DNA of 29,216 bases from an uncultured Eubacteriales bacterium (GCA_900313545.1 OMRS01000148.1:1-29216); one strand, 5' to 3'; counted from the stretch's first letter, positions 6,538-14,697 are shown. Notes: generated from the sequence alone by a model not told the origin. Translations and numbers: made by a program.

Positions 6538-9521
6538 CAATCAGAAAGATGGCGGCGTCTGCGGCCCTTGCGGCCTGTCTGCTGCTTGCGGGGGGCTGCG
6601 CGGTGCAGCCGGATCCCACGCTGGAACCTCTCAAGGTCTCCGACGGATCGGACATCATTCCCTTTGGCTCCGTCTCGGCGCTGCCCACGGCCACTCCCAC
6701 GCCGCAGCCGCAGGCCACGCCCTCGCCCACGCCGGATACCTGGACCAACAGCGACCAGAGCACCTGGGAGGAATGGAGCGGCGGTGAGCTGCCCACGCCC
6801 ACACCCAGGAAGGCGGCCACGGCAGCCCCGGATCAGAAGACCTGGGACACCTCCACCACCGACTACAATGCGGGGTATCCTGTGCTGCGCCTGGGCTCCG
6901 TCGGAACGGATGTTCAGGATCTGCAGATCCGCCTGACGGAACTGCGCTATTTCACGGGCGCGGCCGACGGGCGCTTCGGTACGGACACCCAGCAGGCCCT
7001 CATGGATTTCCAGACGCGCAACGGCCTGACCGCGGACGGCATTGCCGGACGGGAAACCCAGGACCTGCTGTATACCTCCCTGGCACAGCCCAAGGTTGTC
7101 AGCGCAGAGACCCAGCAGGAGGAGTATATCCTGCTCAAGGAAGGAACCTCGGGACTGGAGGTGCGCAAGCTGCAGGGCAGGCTGGCGGAGCTCGGGTATT
7201 ACGCCGGCGGTGTGGACGGCGTCTACGGCAGGACCACCACGGAGGCCGTCAAGGCCTTCCAGCGGGCAAATTACCTGTCGGCGGACGGACAGGCAGGGGT
7301 GCAGACCCAGAAAAAGCTCTATTCCACGACGGCGGTGTATTCCAAAACCCCGGTGACCACGGCCAACCCTGACCAGACCCGGGCACTGACCGTCGGAATG
7401 ACGGGAAACGATGTCTATGCCCTGCAGGAGCGGCTCATCGAGCTGCGCTATCTGAGCGGTGTGGCGGACGGCGTGTTCGGAGAGGAGACCCGACAGGCCC
7501 TTATCGCCTATCAGAAGAACAACAATCTGACTGCGGACGGGGAAGCGGGACTGGCTACCCTGAAAAAGCTGGCCGGTTCCAGCAAGGCGGCAACCAAGAA
7601 CACGCCCACCAAAGCCCCGGTCCGGACGATCGCCATGCGTGAGGGCGATACGGGCGACGATGTCTATTCCCTTCAGGCCCGGCTCTTTGAACTGGGGTAC
7701 TATGAGGGACGCATTGACGGACGGTATTCCGCAGAGACAACCGCAGCGGTTATCCGCTTCCAGGAGGACAACGGCCTGACTGCGGACGGCATGGCGGGCA
7801 AGGGAACGCTGGCAAGAATGGAAACGGCGGAAAAGGCCCGGAAGGAGACGGACAAAGCGGATACGGAGACCTCCGGACAGACGGGCACCTTTGAGACGCT
7901 CCGCCGGGGCTCCAAGGGGGACGGCGTGCTGGTCATGCAGCAGTATCTGCATGATTTCGGATACCTGAGCGGCGAGCCGGACGGACAGTTCGGCGCGGCC
8001 ACGGAACGGGCGGTCAAGCTTTTCCAGGAGGCCAACGGCATGACGGCGGACGGTATTGCCGGCACAGGTACGCTGTCGCTGCTGCTTTCCGGGCAGGGAA
8101 GGACCTACGGTGAATCCTTCGGCAAGGGAGCCAAAGGTGCAACGCCCGTGCCGGCAGCGGCCACCCCCGTGCCCACCGCGGTGCCCAACACCAGCGTCAT
8201 TCTCCAGTGGGAGAGCGAGGGAACGGATGTGATGCAGTACCAGAGCCGTCTGGCGGAGCTGGGATATCTGCAGTCCAAATATGTGACCGGCAAGTTTAAC
8301 CAGCCCACGGTCAATGCCACCAAAGCTTTCCAGAAGATGAACGGGCTCAAGGTGGATGGAGCCGCCGGTCCGGAAAGCCTGAAGCTGGTGTATTCGGACA
8401 ATGCGCTGGATGCATCCGGCGTACGGGTAAAAGATCGTATAGGGAAAGCGCTGGACACGGAAGTGTCCAGCGCTTTCACAGCAGGTATGGCAGACGGACA
8501 GATCAGGGAAGCCCAGCAGAAGCTGGCTTCCCTGGGATACCTGTCGTCCTCGTTTGTCAGCGGAATTCTGGATACGGAAACGGAAAAAGCCCTGCGCACC
8601 TTCCAGCAGGCTAACGGTCTGTCCGGGAACGGGAGCATGGATGAAAATACCCTGTCCACACTGTATTCCGGCAGTGCCATGAGTGCACAGGTGCAGACGG
8701 CCAGCAGCGAAAACGTCCGCCGTGAGCGGGAGGAGTACCGTCTGAACGGCGCATATCAGACCAACCTGGCAGGAGGAGGATTTCTGTGCAGCGACGCGGA
8801 CGCCCTCTATTTTGCGTGCAGGGAGCAGCAGGGTGCCCTGTGCAGACAGGAGAAGGGATCCTCGCAGGTGAGGGTGCTCTCCCAGGACATTCCCCGGGAG
8901 CTGCACATCACCAATGGACGGCTGTACTATGTGGCCTCAGATGAGGGGGAGGACTGCGTCATCCGGCTGGATACCCGAAACGGGCACCGGGATGTGATTT
9001 ACAGAGGCGGGATCCTTTCCCGCTTCTGTCTCCACGATGGAACCATGTATGTGCTGGATGCCTCGGGGACGCTGAAGGAACGGGATTTTGGAGGAAACGA
9101 AAGCGAGCTGATGACCGGCGTCCAGGATTTCAGTATGGATGTGCCGGCAAACCGCTGTATCGCCGTGACCGGGGAAGGCGTGGTCGCCCTGGAACTGCGC
9201 ACCGGTAAACAGGAGACGCTCTATGCCGGGCGCGTGCGCCAGGCTCTGCAGATGGGGGACTACCTGCTGGCGCTCTCAGCAGGGGAGGTGCTGCGCATAT
9301 CCGGCATGCAGGCCGTGCCCATCCGAAGGGATGGGGCCAACCGCATCGGGGTCAGCGGGGACCGGATCCTGGAACTGACGGAGGACGGCGTCATCGCTTT
9401 TGATATCAACGGGGAGCATGCCAACCAGGTCCAGTCCGGACACTTTGATACATTCTGCATTGCGGACGGGATGCTGTATCTGGGGGACGCGGCAGGATAT
9501 ACCCTCGCGTGCCCCCTGTAA
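6534..9521 (+). CDS. Lipoprotein with seven peptidoglycan-binding repeats and a C-terminal propeller-like domain
   Basis: A 995-residue predicted surface lipoprotein. The N-terminus has two basic residues, a hydrophobic stretch, and a lipobox-like L-A-G-G-C with Cys22, then a Pro/Thr-rich linker with T-P-T-P-Q-P-type runs. Seven PG_binding_1-like repeats of ~65-70 residues start near residues 116, 199, 283, 364, 454, 554 and 646. Each carries variants of D-V-x-x-L-Q-x-R-L-x-E-L-G-Y, D-G-x-F-G and A-V-x-x-F-Q-x-x-N-G-L-x-A-D-G. From about residue 735 the chain changes to short beta-strand repeats (G-R-L-Y-Y-V, G-T-M-Y-V-L-D, G-M-L-Y-L-G-D) resembling DUF5050-type propellers. No hydrolase or transpeptidase domain is evident, so it probably anchors or senses the wall. 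It overlaps the HAD gene by 4 bases. A perfect hairpin lies inside the gene at 8444-8477. Confidence 0.88.
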   Translation: MTIRKMAASAALAACLLLAGGCAVQPDPTLEPLKVSDGSDIIPFGSVSALPTATPTPQPQATPSPTPDTWTNSDQSTWEEWSGGELPTPTPRKAATAAPDQKTWDTSTTDYNAGYPVLRLGSVGTDVQDLQIRLTELRYFTGAADGRFGTDTQQALMDFQTRNGLTADGIAGRETQDLLYTSLAQPKVVSAETQQEEYILLKEGTSGLEVRKLQGRLAELGYYAGGVDGVYGRTTTEAVKAFQRANYLSADGQAGVQTQKKLYSTTAVYSKTPVTTANPDQTRALTVGMTGNDVYALQERLIELRYLSGVADGVFGEETRQALIAYQKNNNLTADGEAGLATLKKLAGSSKAATKNTPTKAPVRTIAMREGDTGDDVYSLQARLFELGYYEGRIDGRYSAETTAAVIRFQEDNGLTADGMAGKGTLARMETAEKARKETDKADTETSGQTGTFETLRRGSKGDGVLVMQQYLHDFGYLSGEPDGQFGAATERAVKLFQEANGMTADGIAGTGTLSLLLSGQGRTYGESFGKGAKGATPVPAAATPVPTAVPNTSVILQWESEGTDVMQYQSRLAELGYLQSKYVTGKFNQPTVNATKAFQKMNGLKVDGAAGPESLKLVYSDNALDASGVRVKDRIGKALDTEVSSAFTAGMADGQIREAQQKLASLGYLSSSFVSGILDTETEKALRTFQQANGLSGNGSMDENTLSTLYSGSAMSAQVQTASSENVRREREEYRLNGAYQTNLAGGGFLCSDADALYFACREQQGALCRQEKGSSQVRVLSQDIPRELHITNGRLYYVASDEGEDCVIRLDTRNGHRDVIYRGGILSRFCLHDGTMYVLDASGTLKERDFGGNESELMTGVQDFSMDVPANRCIAVTGEGVVALELRTGKQETLYAGRVRQALQMGDYLLALSAGEVLRISGMQAVPIRRDGANRIGVSGDRILELTEDGVIAFDINGEHANQVQSGHFDTFCIADGMLYLGDAAGYTLACPL
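8444..8477 (+). repeat. Perfect 15-bp inverted repeat with GGAA loop inside the lipoprotein gene
   Basis: Arms gaaagcgctggacac (8444-8458) and gtgtccagcgctttc (8463-8477) are exact complements around the tetranucleotide GGAA, a GNRA-type loop. It lies in the coding linker between the sixth and seventh peptidoglycan-binding repeats and keeps the frame open. No T-tract follows. Confidence 0.9.
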
Positions 9522-9526
9522 ACCTT

Positions 9527-9566
9527 CTCCTGCCCGCGCGGTTCATGGTGCACCCGCGGGCAGGAG
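9527..9566 (+). terminator. 12-bp stem-loop after the lipoprotein gene
   Basis: Arms ctcctgcccgcg (9527-9538) and cgcgggcaggag (9555-9566) are perfect complements with a 16-nt loop, starting 5 bases after the stop codon. No T-tract follows on either strand, so it may act as a weak or factor-assisted terminator, or protect the 3' end. It sits between convergent genes. Confidence 0.55.
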
Positions 9567-9628
9567 TAAAGAAGAAAGACTTTTGAAATCCAGGAACCGC
9601 GCAGGGAAGGCAAAAGACACAGGGCTTT

Positions 9629-10117
9629 TCAGATGCCGGGGGAAGTCAGGCCGAAGGGATCCTGCAGGATCTGTTCCACGGCAAGCAGGAATGCATGACA
9701 TTCGGGATCCCGGTGCAGAAGATCCGCGGCAGCGCGGCATGCGGCGAGAAAATCCGCTGACAGGCCGGACAGGCCGCTGGCAGCCAGGGGACACAGGGCG
9801 TGCGCGCGGGGATCCATGCGCAGTCCCGTGGCAGCGGGGAAAACCGGGAACAGCCGGCAGGAGAGGGGGCGATCCTCCCGCCGGCAGCTTGATGTGCAGA
9901 TGAGCAGCAGGGCCGGCCGGCCGCCGAGGGCGTAGGAGGCGTGAAGGATGCGGAAAGCTTCTTTCCCCTCATAAAGCGTCTCTTCCCCGGGAAAAAGCAG
10001 CATTCCGCTGGACTCATCCCCCTGGCAGCATGCGGCATCACACAGCCGGCCGCAGTCGCGGTGAAGGGGGGTCAGATTGCGCAAAAGCTCCCGGGCCTGG
10101 GTAAGGGCTGAAATCAT
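9629..10117 (-). CDS. Small cysteine-cluster protein, YkgJ-like
   Basis: A 162-residue protein encoded on the minus strand, convergent with the lipoprotein operon and divergent from the methyltransferase operon. The N-terminal half has clustered cysteines, D-C-G-x-L-C-D-A-A-C-C, and a second group, C-T-S-S-C-R-R-E-D-R-P-L-S-C-R-L-F-P. This arrangement resembles the YkgJ/Zn-Fe cysteine cluster family, whose members are thought to bind zinc or iron but have no settled function. The C-terminal half is alpha-helical with little to recognize. The only in-frame start is ATG at 10117; a good AGGAGGT sits 35 bases upstream with a small hairpin between them, so initiation is unusual. The ORF has convincing conserved-family character despite the weak start context. 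Confidence 0.75.
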   Translation of the reverse strand: MISALTQARELLRNLTPLHRDCGRLCDAACCQGDESSGMLLFPGEETLYEGKEAFRILHASYALGGRPALLLICTSSCRREDRPLSCRLFPVFPAATGLRMDPRAHALCPLAASGLSGLSADFLAACRAAADLLHRDPECHAFLLAVEQILQDPFGLTSPGI

Positions 10118-10177
10118 GGCGTCTGTTTTTCCTGTCCGGTGCGGACAGTCAAACCTCCTTTCCTCATGGGGGCCTTC

Positions 10178-10209
10178 CGGCTCCGGCGGAGTGTGCGCCG
10201 CCGGAGCCG
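10178..10209. repeat. Perfect 12-bp inverted repeat in the divergent intergenic region
   Basis: Arms cggctccggcgg (10178-10189) and ccgccggagccg (10198-10209) are exact complements with an 8-nt spacer. The right arm ends 4 bases before the extended -10 element of the methyltransferase promoter, so it occupies the -35 region. It could be an operator or a transcript hairpin for the minus-strand gene. Confidence 0.8.
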
Positions 10210-10212
10210 ATA

Positions 10213-10221
10213 TGATATAAT
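10213..10221 (+). promoter_or_regulatory. Extended -10 promoter for the methyltransferase-trmD operon
   Basis: TGATATAAT (TGn plus TATAAT, hexamer 10216-10221) lies 25 bases before the GTG start at 10246. There is no recognizable -35 at 17-bp spacing; that position is occupied by the GC-rich inverted repeat, consistent with extended -10 dependence. Confidence 0.7.
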
Positions 10222-10245
10222 CCTGACAGAAGAGGGGATGATCGC

Positions 10246-11415
10246 GTGGAAATGAAGGCAGTGGAATTTGTACAGGAAAACTGGGGCGAATCCCCCGAGG
10301 CGATCCTTTACCAGCAGGACTGCCTGCAGCTTCTCAAGGATATTGTGCCCTGTACAAGAGGAAAAGTCCAGATGATTTATCTGGATCCGCCCTTTATGTC
10401 CGGGCGCAGCTTCAACGCCGGCGTACAGGTCACCGATGACGCCGGAAGGGAAAAAAAGGTCACCATGACGGCGTATCAGGACCGACAGGATCTGGAGAGT
10501 TACACGGACCTCATGTCCCGGGTGATTTCCGGCTCCCGGGCCCTTCTCAGACCCGACGGGACGATCTTTGTGCATGTGGACCGCCGGGCCTCCGGAATCA
10601 TACGGAGACTGCTGGATGAATGCTATGGTCCTGAAAGGCTGATCAATGAGATCATCTGGTGCTACGAAAGCGGCGGACGTTCAAGACGGTCCTTCTCACA
10701 CAAGCATGATACGCTGTTCTTTTACGGGAACTCGAAGAAGTATTTCTTTGACCTGAAGGCCGTGCCCATGGGTGTGCGAAGCAGCAGCGGCAACCACATG
10801 AAGCGAAGCGTGGATGAGGACGGAAGGCCCTACAGGAGCATCCGCTCAGGCGGCAGGGAATACCGTTATTATGATGACGAGATGGTCTATCCTTCCGATG
10901 TGTGGACGGATATCCCCCATCTGCAGCAGCGCCACCCTGAGCGCCGGGGATTTGATACCCAGAAGCCGGAGAAGCTGCTGCAGAGGGTGATCCGCTGCAG
11001 CACGCGTCCGGGAGACCTGGTCTGCGATCTGTTCACGGGCAGCGGGACCACGGCTGTGGCTGCGCTGCGGGAAGGCCGTCGATTTCTGGGGGCGGACGAA
11101 TCCCCGGTGGCTGTGGGGATTGCCGCCAGTGCCCTTTGCGGGATGAAAAACAGGAGCTTCTGGATCGTGGGCGGAGGCGCAGCGGGAGGAGAGGCCCGCC
11201 TTGAGGCGGATGAGACCCTTCAGCCGCTGTCCTATACGAGCCCTGATACGCTGAGAGAACACCTGGCGCCGCTTTCCGGCATTCGAAGCTGGGCCAGGGG
11301 AAAACTGGATGAAAACGGCATATTTCACCGGACGGACCAGGACGCCAACGCCCTGCGGATCTGTGACCAGTGGGGAAACCGCCGTGTGTTCGTAACGGAG
11401 GAAAGGCAAGCATGA
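10246..11415 (+). CDS. Orphan DNA methyltransferase (N6-adenine/N4-cytosine type, beta-class order)
   Basis: A 389-residue site-specific DNA methyltransferase. Catalytic motif IV is D-P-P-F (residues ~47-50) and comes before the AdoMet motif I, D-L-F-T-G-S-G-T-T (~261-269), the order of the beta class. The central ~130-220 region, with S-F-S-H-K-H-D and Y-R-Y-Y-D-D, is the likely target-recognition segment. D-P-P-F indicates an exocyclic amino-group methylase; adenine N6 is more likely, but the site cannot be read from sequence. The ~90 residues after motif I are extra and unassigned. There is no restriction endonuclease next to it, so it is solitary and may be epigenetic or protective. The start is GTG 10246 after GAGGGGAT; ATG 10252 is an alternative. 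Its stop overlaps the next start (ATGA). Confidence 0.9.
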   Translation: MEMKAVEFVQENWGESPEAILYQQDCLQLLKDIVPCTRGKVQMIYLDPPFMSGRSFNAGVQVTDDAGREKKVTMTAYQDRQDLESYTDLMSRVISGSRALLRPDGTIFVHVDRRASGIIRRLLDECYGPERLINEIIWCYESGGRSRRSFSHKHDTLFFYGNSKKYFFDLKAVPMGVRSSSGNHMKRSVDEDGRPYRSIRSGGREYRYYDDEMVYPSDVWTDIPHLQQRHPERRGFDTQKPEKLLQRVIRCSTRPGDLVCDLFTGSGTTAVAALREGRRFLGADESPVAVGIAASALCGMKNRSFWIVGGGAAGGEARLEADETLQPLSYTSPDTLREHLAPLSGIRSWARGKLDENGIFHRTDQDANALRICDQWGNRRVFVTEERQA

Positions 11416-11996
11416 ATGGTTACATGAAATATGCGCTGCGCCAGGTGAAGGAGGAGCACCTTCTGTCATCGTTTTTCTGTGATCCCAGATATCCGGAGGA
11501 TTTTTGCGTGGGATATGTGGAAAATGTGGATAACACACACTATCTGACCTGTGAGCTGACGCCATGGGGCGTTCTGGACGGCTGGAGGGTCCGGCGAAAC
11601 AGGGACCTGTTTTATCTGGAATGCGACGGGGACTATGAAAGGCGGATGACCCTGCTGATGAACCATCACCAGCAGGTGCATATGCCGCTGCTTGACCGGG
11701 AGCTGGGAGAGCAGGAGGAGCTGATGCTGGAGGTGATGCGTTTTTGCATGGGACAGAACCGGTATGTCAGCATTTTCAGGGGTGAGGAGATGATGACCGG
11801 AAAGGTCCGCGAAGTCAACAGCCTGCGTGTCCTCATCGAATCCCGGAACTTTCTGGGGGATGAAGTGCGCAGGGAAAGCCTGCCTCTTGGCGAAATCGAC
11901 GTGCTCTGCGTGGGGACCCAGGAGGAGGAGATGTACGGAATCCTTGAGGAGATTGACGCGCGCCAGCTGCGGCTGCTGGAGGCGGAACCGATATGA
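11412..11996 (+). CDS. Unknown protein with two similar beta-rich repeats, upstream of trmD
   Basis: A 194-residue cytoplasmic protein of no family I recognize. I start it at ATG 11412, which overlaps the methyltransferase stop (ATGA) behind GAGGAAAGG; a longer frame from 11370 lies inside the previous gene. The protein seems to contain a duplication. Residues ~35-85 (G-Y-V-E-N-V ... R-D-L-F-Y-L-E-C-D-G-D-Y-E-R-R-M) line up with ~130-180 (G-K-V-R-E-V ... E-I-D-V-L-C-V-G-T-Q-E-E-E-M). Each half looks like a small beta barrel, reminiscent of Sm-like or PRC-type folds, though this is only an impression. Its end overlaps trmD by ATGA. In many bacteria rimM holds this position, but the RimM signature G-x-x-x-G-x-H-G-x-x-G is absent. 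Confidence 0.82.
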   Translation: MNGYMKYALRQVKEEHLLSSFFCDPRYPEDFCVGYVENVDNTHYLTCELTPWGVLDGWRVRRNRDLFYLECDGDYERRMTLLMNHHQQVHMPLLDRELGEQEELMLEVMRFCMGQNRYVSIFRGEEMMTGKVREVNSLRVLIESRNFLGDEVRRESLPLGEIDVLCVGTQEEEMYGILEEIDARQLRLLEAEPI

Positions 11997-12751
11997 AGAT
12001 CACGATCCTGACCACCTTTCCGGAGATGTTCACGCCTCTGCATACCAGCATTCTGGGCCGGGCGGAGAAGGCGGGCATTCTCACGGTGCGCGAGGTGGAT
12101 ATCCGCGCCTACAGCAAAAACAAGCATCACAACACCGATGATGCTCCCTTCGGCGGCGGAGCGGGCATGGTGATGCTTGCACAGCCCATCGTGGATGCCA
12201 TGCGGGACGTTCAGGGGGAGGATTTCCGCGGACGCCGCATCTACCTTTCCCCCCGGGGAGCCACCCTGACCCAGAAAAAAGCGGAAGAGCTGGCCCGGGA
12301 GGAGGAGCTGATCCTGCTGTGCGGCCATTACGAAGGGGTGGACCAGCGCGCCATCGACCTGTGTATCGACGAGGAGCTGTCCATCGGGGATTACATCCTC
12401 ACCGGCGGGGAGCTTGCAGCCATGGTGCTGGTGGACAGCGTGGCACGGCTGATCCCGGGTGTGCTGGGGTGCAGCGAGAGCGCCAGCCAGGAAAGCTTTA
12501 CTTCCGGCCTGCTGGAGTATCCCCAGTATACCCGTCCGCGGGAATTTGAAGGGCTGACGGTGCCGGAACCGCTGCTCAACGGCAATCACCGGGAGATCGA
12601 AAACTGGCAGCTCTCCGAAGCCCTGTACCTGACGCTGTGCCGGCGCCCGGAGATGGCGCAGCAGTACCTGTCGGAAATGAAGATGACAAGAAGCCGGAAG
12701 AAGCTGGTGGACGCGGTGCTGGAGCGTTTCCGGAATCGGGAGGAAGTATGA
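11993..12751 (+). CDS. trmD: tRNA (guanine37-N1)-methyltransferase TrmD
   Basis: A 252-residue SPOUT enzyme that methylates G37 next to the anticodon of tRNAs reading CNN codons and so prevents frameshifting. The N-terminus I-T-I-L-T-T-F-P-E-M-F is typical. The knot region shows L-S-P-R-G-A-T-L-T-Q, L-C-G-H-Y-E-G-V-D-Q-R and S-I-G-D-Y-I-L-T-G-G-E, which build the AdoMet site. The flexible linker and C-domain include E-Y-P-Q-Y-T-R-P and L-L-N-G-N-H. The length is normal. It is joined by ATGA overlaps to the unknown gene before it and the GTPase after it. The usual partners rpsP, rimM and rplS are not adjacent. Confidence 0.97.
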   Translation: MKITILTTFPEMFTPLHTSILGRAEKAGILTVREVDIRAYSKNKHHNTDDAPFGGGAGMVMLAQPIVDAMRDVQGEDFRGRRIYLSPRGATLTQKKAEELAREEELILLCGHYEGVDQRAIDLCIDEELSIGDYILTGGELAAMVLVDSVARLIPGVLGCSESASQESFTSGLLEYPQYTRPREFEGLTVPEPLLNGNHREIENWQLSEALYLTLCRRPEMAQQYLSEMKMTRSRKKLVDAVLERFRNREEV

Positions 12752-14697
12752 TCGTAACCCTGGGAGTGGCGGCCCATGTGGACTGCGGCAAGACCACCCT
12801 TTGCGAGAGGCTGCTGCTGGAAGCCCATGTGATCTCCCGGGCAGGGAGAGTGGATGAAGGCAGCACGATGCTGGATACCGACGCTCAGGAGCGCCGGCGG
12901 GGGATCACCATCTTTTCGGGACAGGCAGACCTGCCCCTGGGAGAGATGACAGTCACGCTCATGGATACCCCCGGTCACCGGGATTTCATGGCGGAAACCC
13001 GACGTGCCTTCTCGGTGATGGACGGCTGCCTGCTGGTCGTCTCCGCCTCGGAGGGGATGGATGCGGGAAGCCGGCTGCGCCTGCGCCAGATCCGGGAGCA
13101 GAAGCTGCCGATGATGGTGTTTGTCAACAAGTGCGATCTGCCGGGCGCGGATGTGGCGGGAACCCTGGATGCGCTGCGGGCCCAGGACCCGGATTTCGTG
13201 CTCTTTGATCCGCAGAGCGGTGAATTCCGGGAGGAGCTGGCTTCAAGGGATGAGCAGCTCATGGACATCTATCTCAGCGGCGAATGGGACGAGGCACTGG
13301 CAGCGGATGTTCTTCGCAGGGAATTCGGGCAGCAGCGGCTGTTTCCGGTGTTTACCGGCAGCGCCCTGAAGGGGGAGGGTGTTGCCGCTTTTCTTTCTGC
13401 ACTGCCTGAATTTTTCGGGCGCGACTCCCAGGCGGAGGCGGCTCCCTTTCGCGGGGTATGCTACGCTGTGCGCCGCTTCGGCGCTGAGCGGCGGGCCCTG
13501 TGCAGAATCCTGAGGGGAACGCTTGAAAACCGGCAGGTGGTGGAGACTGCGGAGGGAGCGCAGAAGGTCCAGGGAATCGCGGCCGTCCGTGGAGCCGTCC
13601 TTCTGCCGATGGCCTTCGGGCAGACGGGGCAGACCGTTGCCCTCTCCGGCGTGGAACTGCGCCCCGGAGAGGTCTTCGGGGACGGTGCGCATCCGGCACC
13701 GGCAGCTGCGGCGGCCTTCATGTCCGTGGAGCTGGTGCCGGAAAACTCGGACCGGCATGCGCTGTATGTGGCACTGCGGGAGCTGGAACAGGAGAATCCG
13801 GAACTGGAGATCCGGCAGGAAGAGAAGGGGATCTGCGCCAGTATCGGCGGCCAGGTGTACCGGGAGGTGCTTCTGGAGCAGCTCCAGTCCCGGTTCGGGC
13901 TGAGAGTGCGCGCGCTGCCGCCCCGGGTGCTGTACAGGGAGACGGTGGCTGCGCCGGTGCTGGGCATCGGGCATTACGAACCGCTGCGCCACTATGCGGA
14001 GGTCTGGCTCCGTCTGGAGCCTGCGCCTGCGGGCAGCGGCATCAGCTTTCGGGCGGATCCGGCGCCCAATACCCTGGCGGTGAACTGGCAGCGGCTCATC
14101 GAGACCCATGTGCTGGAAAAGGAACACAGGGGCGTGCTGACCGGCAGCCCGCTGACGGATGTGAGGATCGTCCTGATTGCGGGAAAAGCCCATCTCAAGC
14201 ACACCGAAGGCGGTGATTTCCGGGAGGCGGTGTACAGGGCGGTCCGACAGGCGCTCATGCAGGCGGACAATGTGCTGCTGGAGCCCCATCTGTCCTTTGA
14301 AATCGAGATTCCCGCAGAGCTCTGCGGCAGAACGGAGGCGGAGCTGCTGAAAATGCAGGCGGAGATCAGGGAGCGGAGCCTCCGGGAGGGAAACGCCGTG
14401 CTGGAGGGCACCGGACGGGCAGCCGTGCTGTGGCCCTATATGGAGGATTTTGCCCGGATCACCCGGGGCAGGGGAAGGATCTCCTGCGCGTTTGACCACT
14501 ATGCTCCCTGCCTCAATGCTGAGGAGGTCATCCGGGAAGCCGGCTATGATCCGGACAGGGATATGGACAATCCGTCAGGCAGCGTGTTCTGCAGCCACGG
14601 TGCAGGATTTGTCGTCAGCTGGAAGCAGGCGCCGGAACTGGCCCATCTGCGGGAGGAGGCGGAAAAGAGGAACCGGGATGTTGACATGGTATCTTGA
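12748..14697 (+). CDS. TetM-like (EF-G superfamily) ribosomal-protection GTPase
   Basis: A 649-residue translational GTPase, close to TetM/TetO length (~640). The real start is ATG 12748, overlapping trmD by ATGA, not the earlier in-frame codon inside trmD. G motifs: G1 A-H-V-D-C-G-K-T-T (residues 9-17), G2 R-R-G-I-T-I (~50-55), G3 D-T-P-G-H (73-77), G4 N-K-C-D (127-130), and a likely G5 G-S-A-L-K near 210. Domains II-V follow, with the domain IV start Y-E-P-L-R-H-Y-A-E-V and a C-terminal S-W-K-Q-A-P-E. TetM relatives bind the ribosome and eject tetracycline. This one is divergent, so it may be a housekeeping or stress relative rather than a resistance gene. A MocR-type regulator overlaps its end by 20 bases. 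Confidence 0.88.
   Translation: MIVTLGVAAHVDCGKTTLCERLLLEAHVISRAGRVDEGSTMLDTDAQERRRGITIFSGQADLPLGEMTVTLMDTPGHRDFMAETRRAFSVMDGCLLVVSASEGMDAGSRLRLRQIREQKLPMMVFVNKCDLPGADVAGTLDALRAQDPDFVLFDPQSGEFREELASRDEQLMDIYLSGEWDEALAADVLRREFGQQRLFPVFTGSALKGEGVAAFLSALPEFFGRDSQAEAAPFRGVCYAVRRFGAERRALCRILRGTLENRQVVETAEGAQKVQGIAAVRGAVLLPMAFGQTGQTVALSGVELRPGEVFGDGAHPAPAAAAAFMSVELVPENSDRHALYVALRELEQENPELEIRQEEKGICASIGGQVYREVLLEQLQSRFGLRVRALPPRVLYRETVAAPVLGIGHYEPLRHYAEVWLRLEPAPAGSGISFRADPAPNTLAVNWQRLIETHVLEKEHRGVLTGSPLTDVRIVLIAGKAHLKHTEGGDFREAVYRAVRQALMQADNVLLEPHLSFEIEIPAELCGRTEAELLKMQAEIRERSLREGNAVLEGTGRAAVLWPYMEDFARITRGRGRISCAFDHYAPCLNAEEVIREAGYDPDRDMDNPSGSVFCSHGAGFVVSWKQAPELAHLREEAEKRNRDVDMVS

Noticed and set aside
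6881..8690. Periodic similarity resembling a DNA tandem repeat
   Set aside because: The periodicity is at protein level (peptidoglycan-binding repeats) and diverged at DNA level.
6477..8906. 809-codon open frame on the minus strand
   Set aside because: It is antisense to the repeat-containing lipoprotein; its composition mirrors the GC-rich third codon positions of that gene and no domain is recognizable.
10114..10575. 153-codon minus-strand frame overlapping the methyltransferase start
   Set aside because: Most of it is antisense to a clear methyltransferase gene; only its last 17 codons are kept as a possible leader frame.
12637..12747. Upstream in-frame extension of the TetM-like GTPase
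   Set aside because: It lies inside trmD and has no family similarity; ATG 12748 gives the correct G1 position and the ATGA overlap seen at other junctions.
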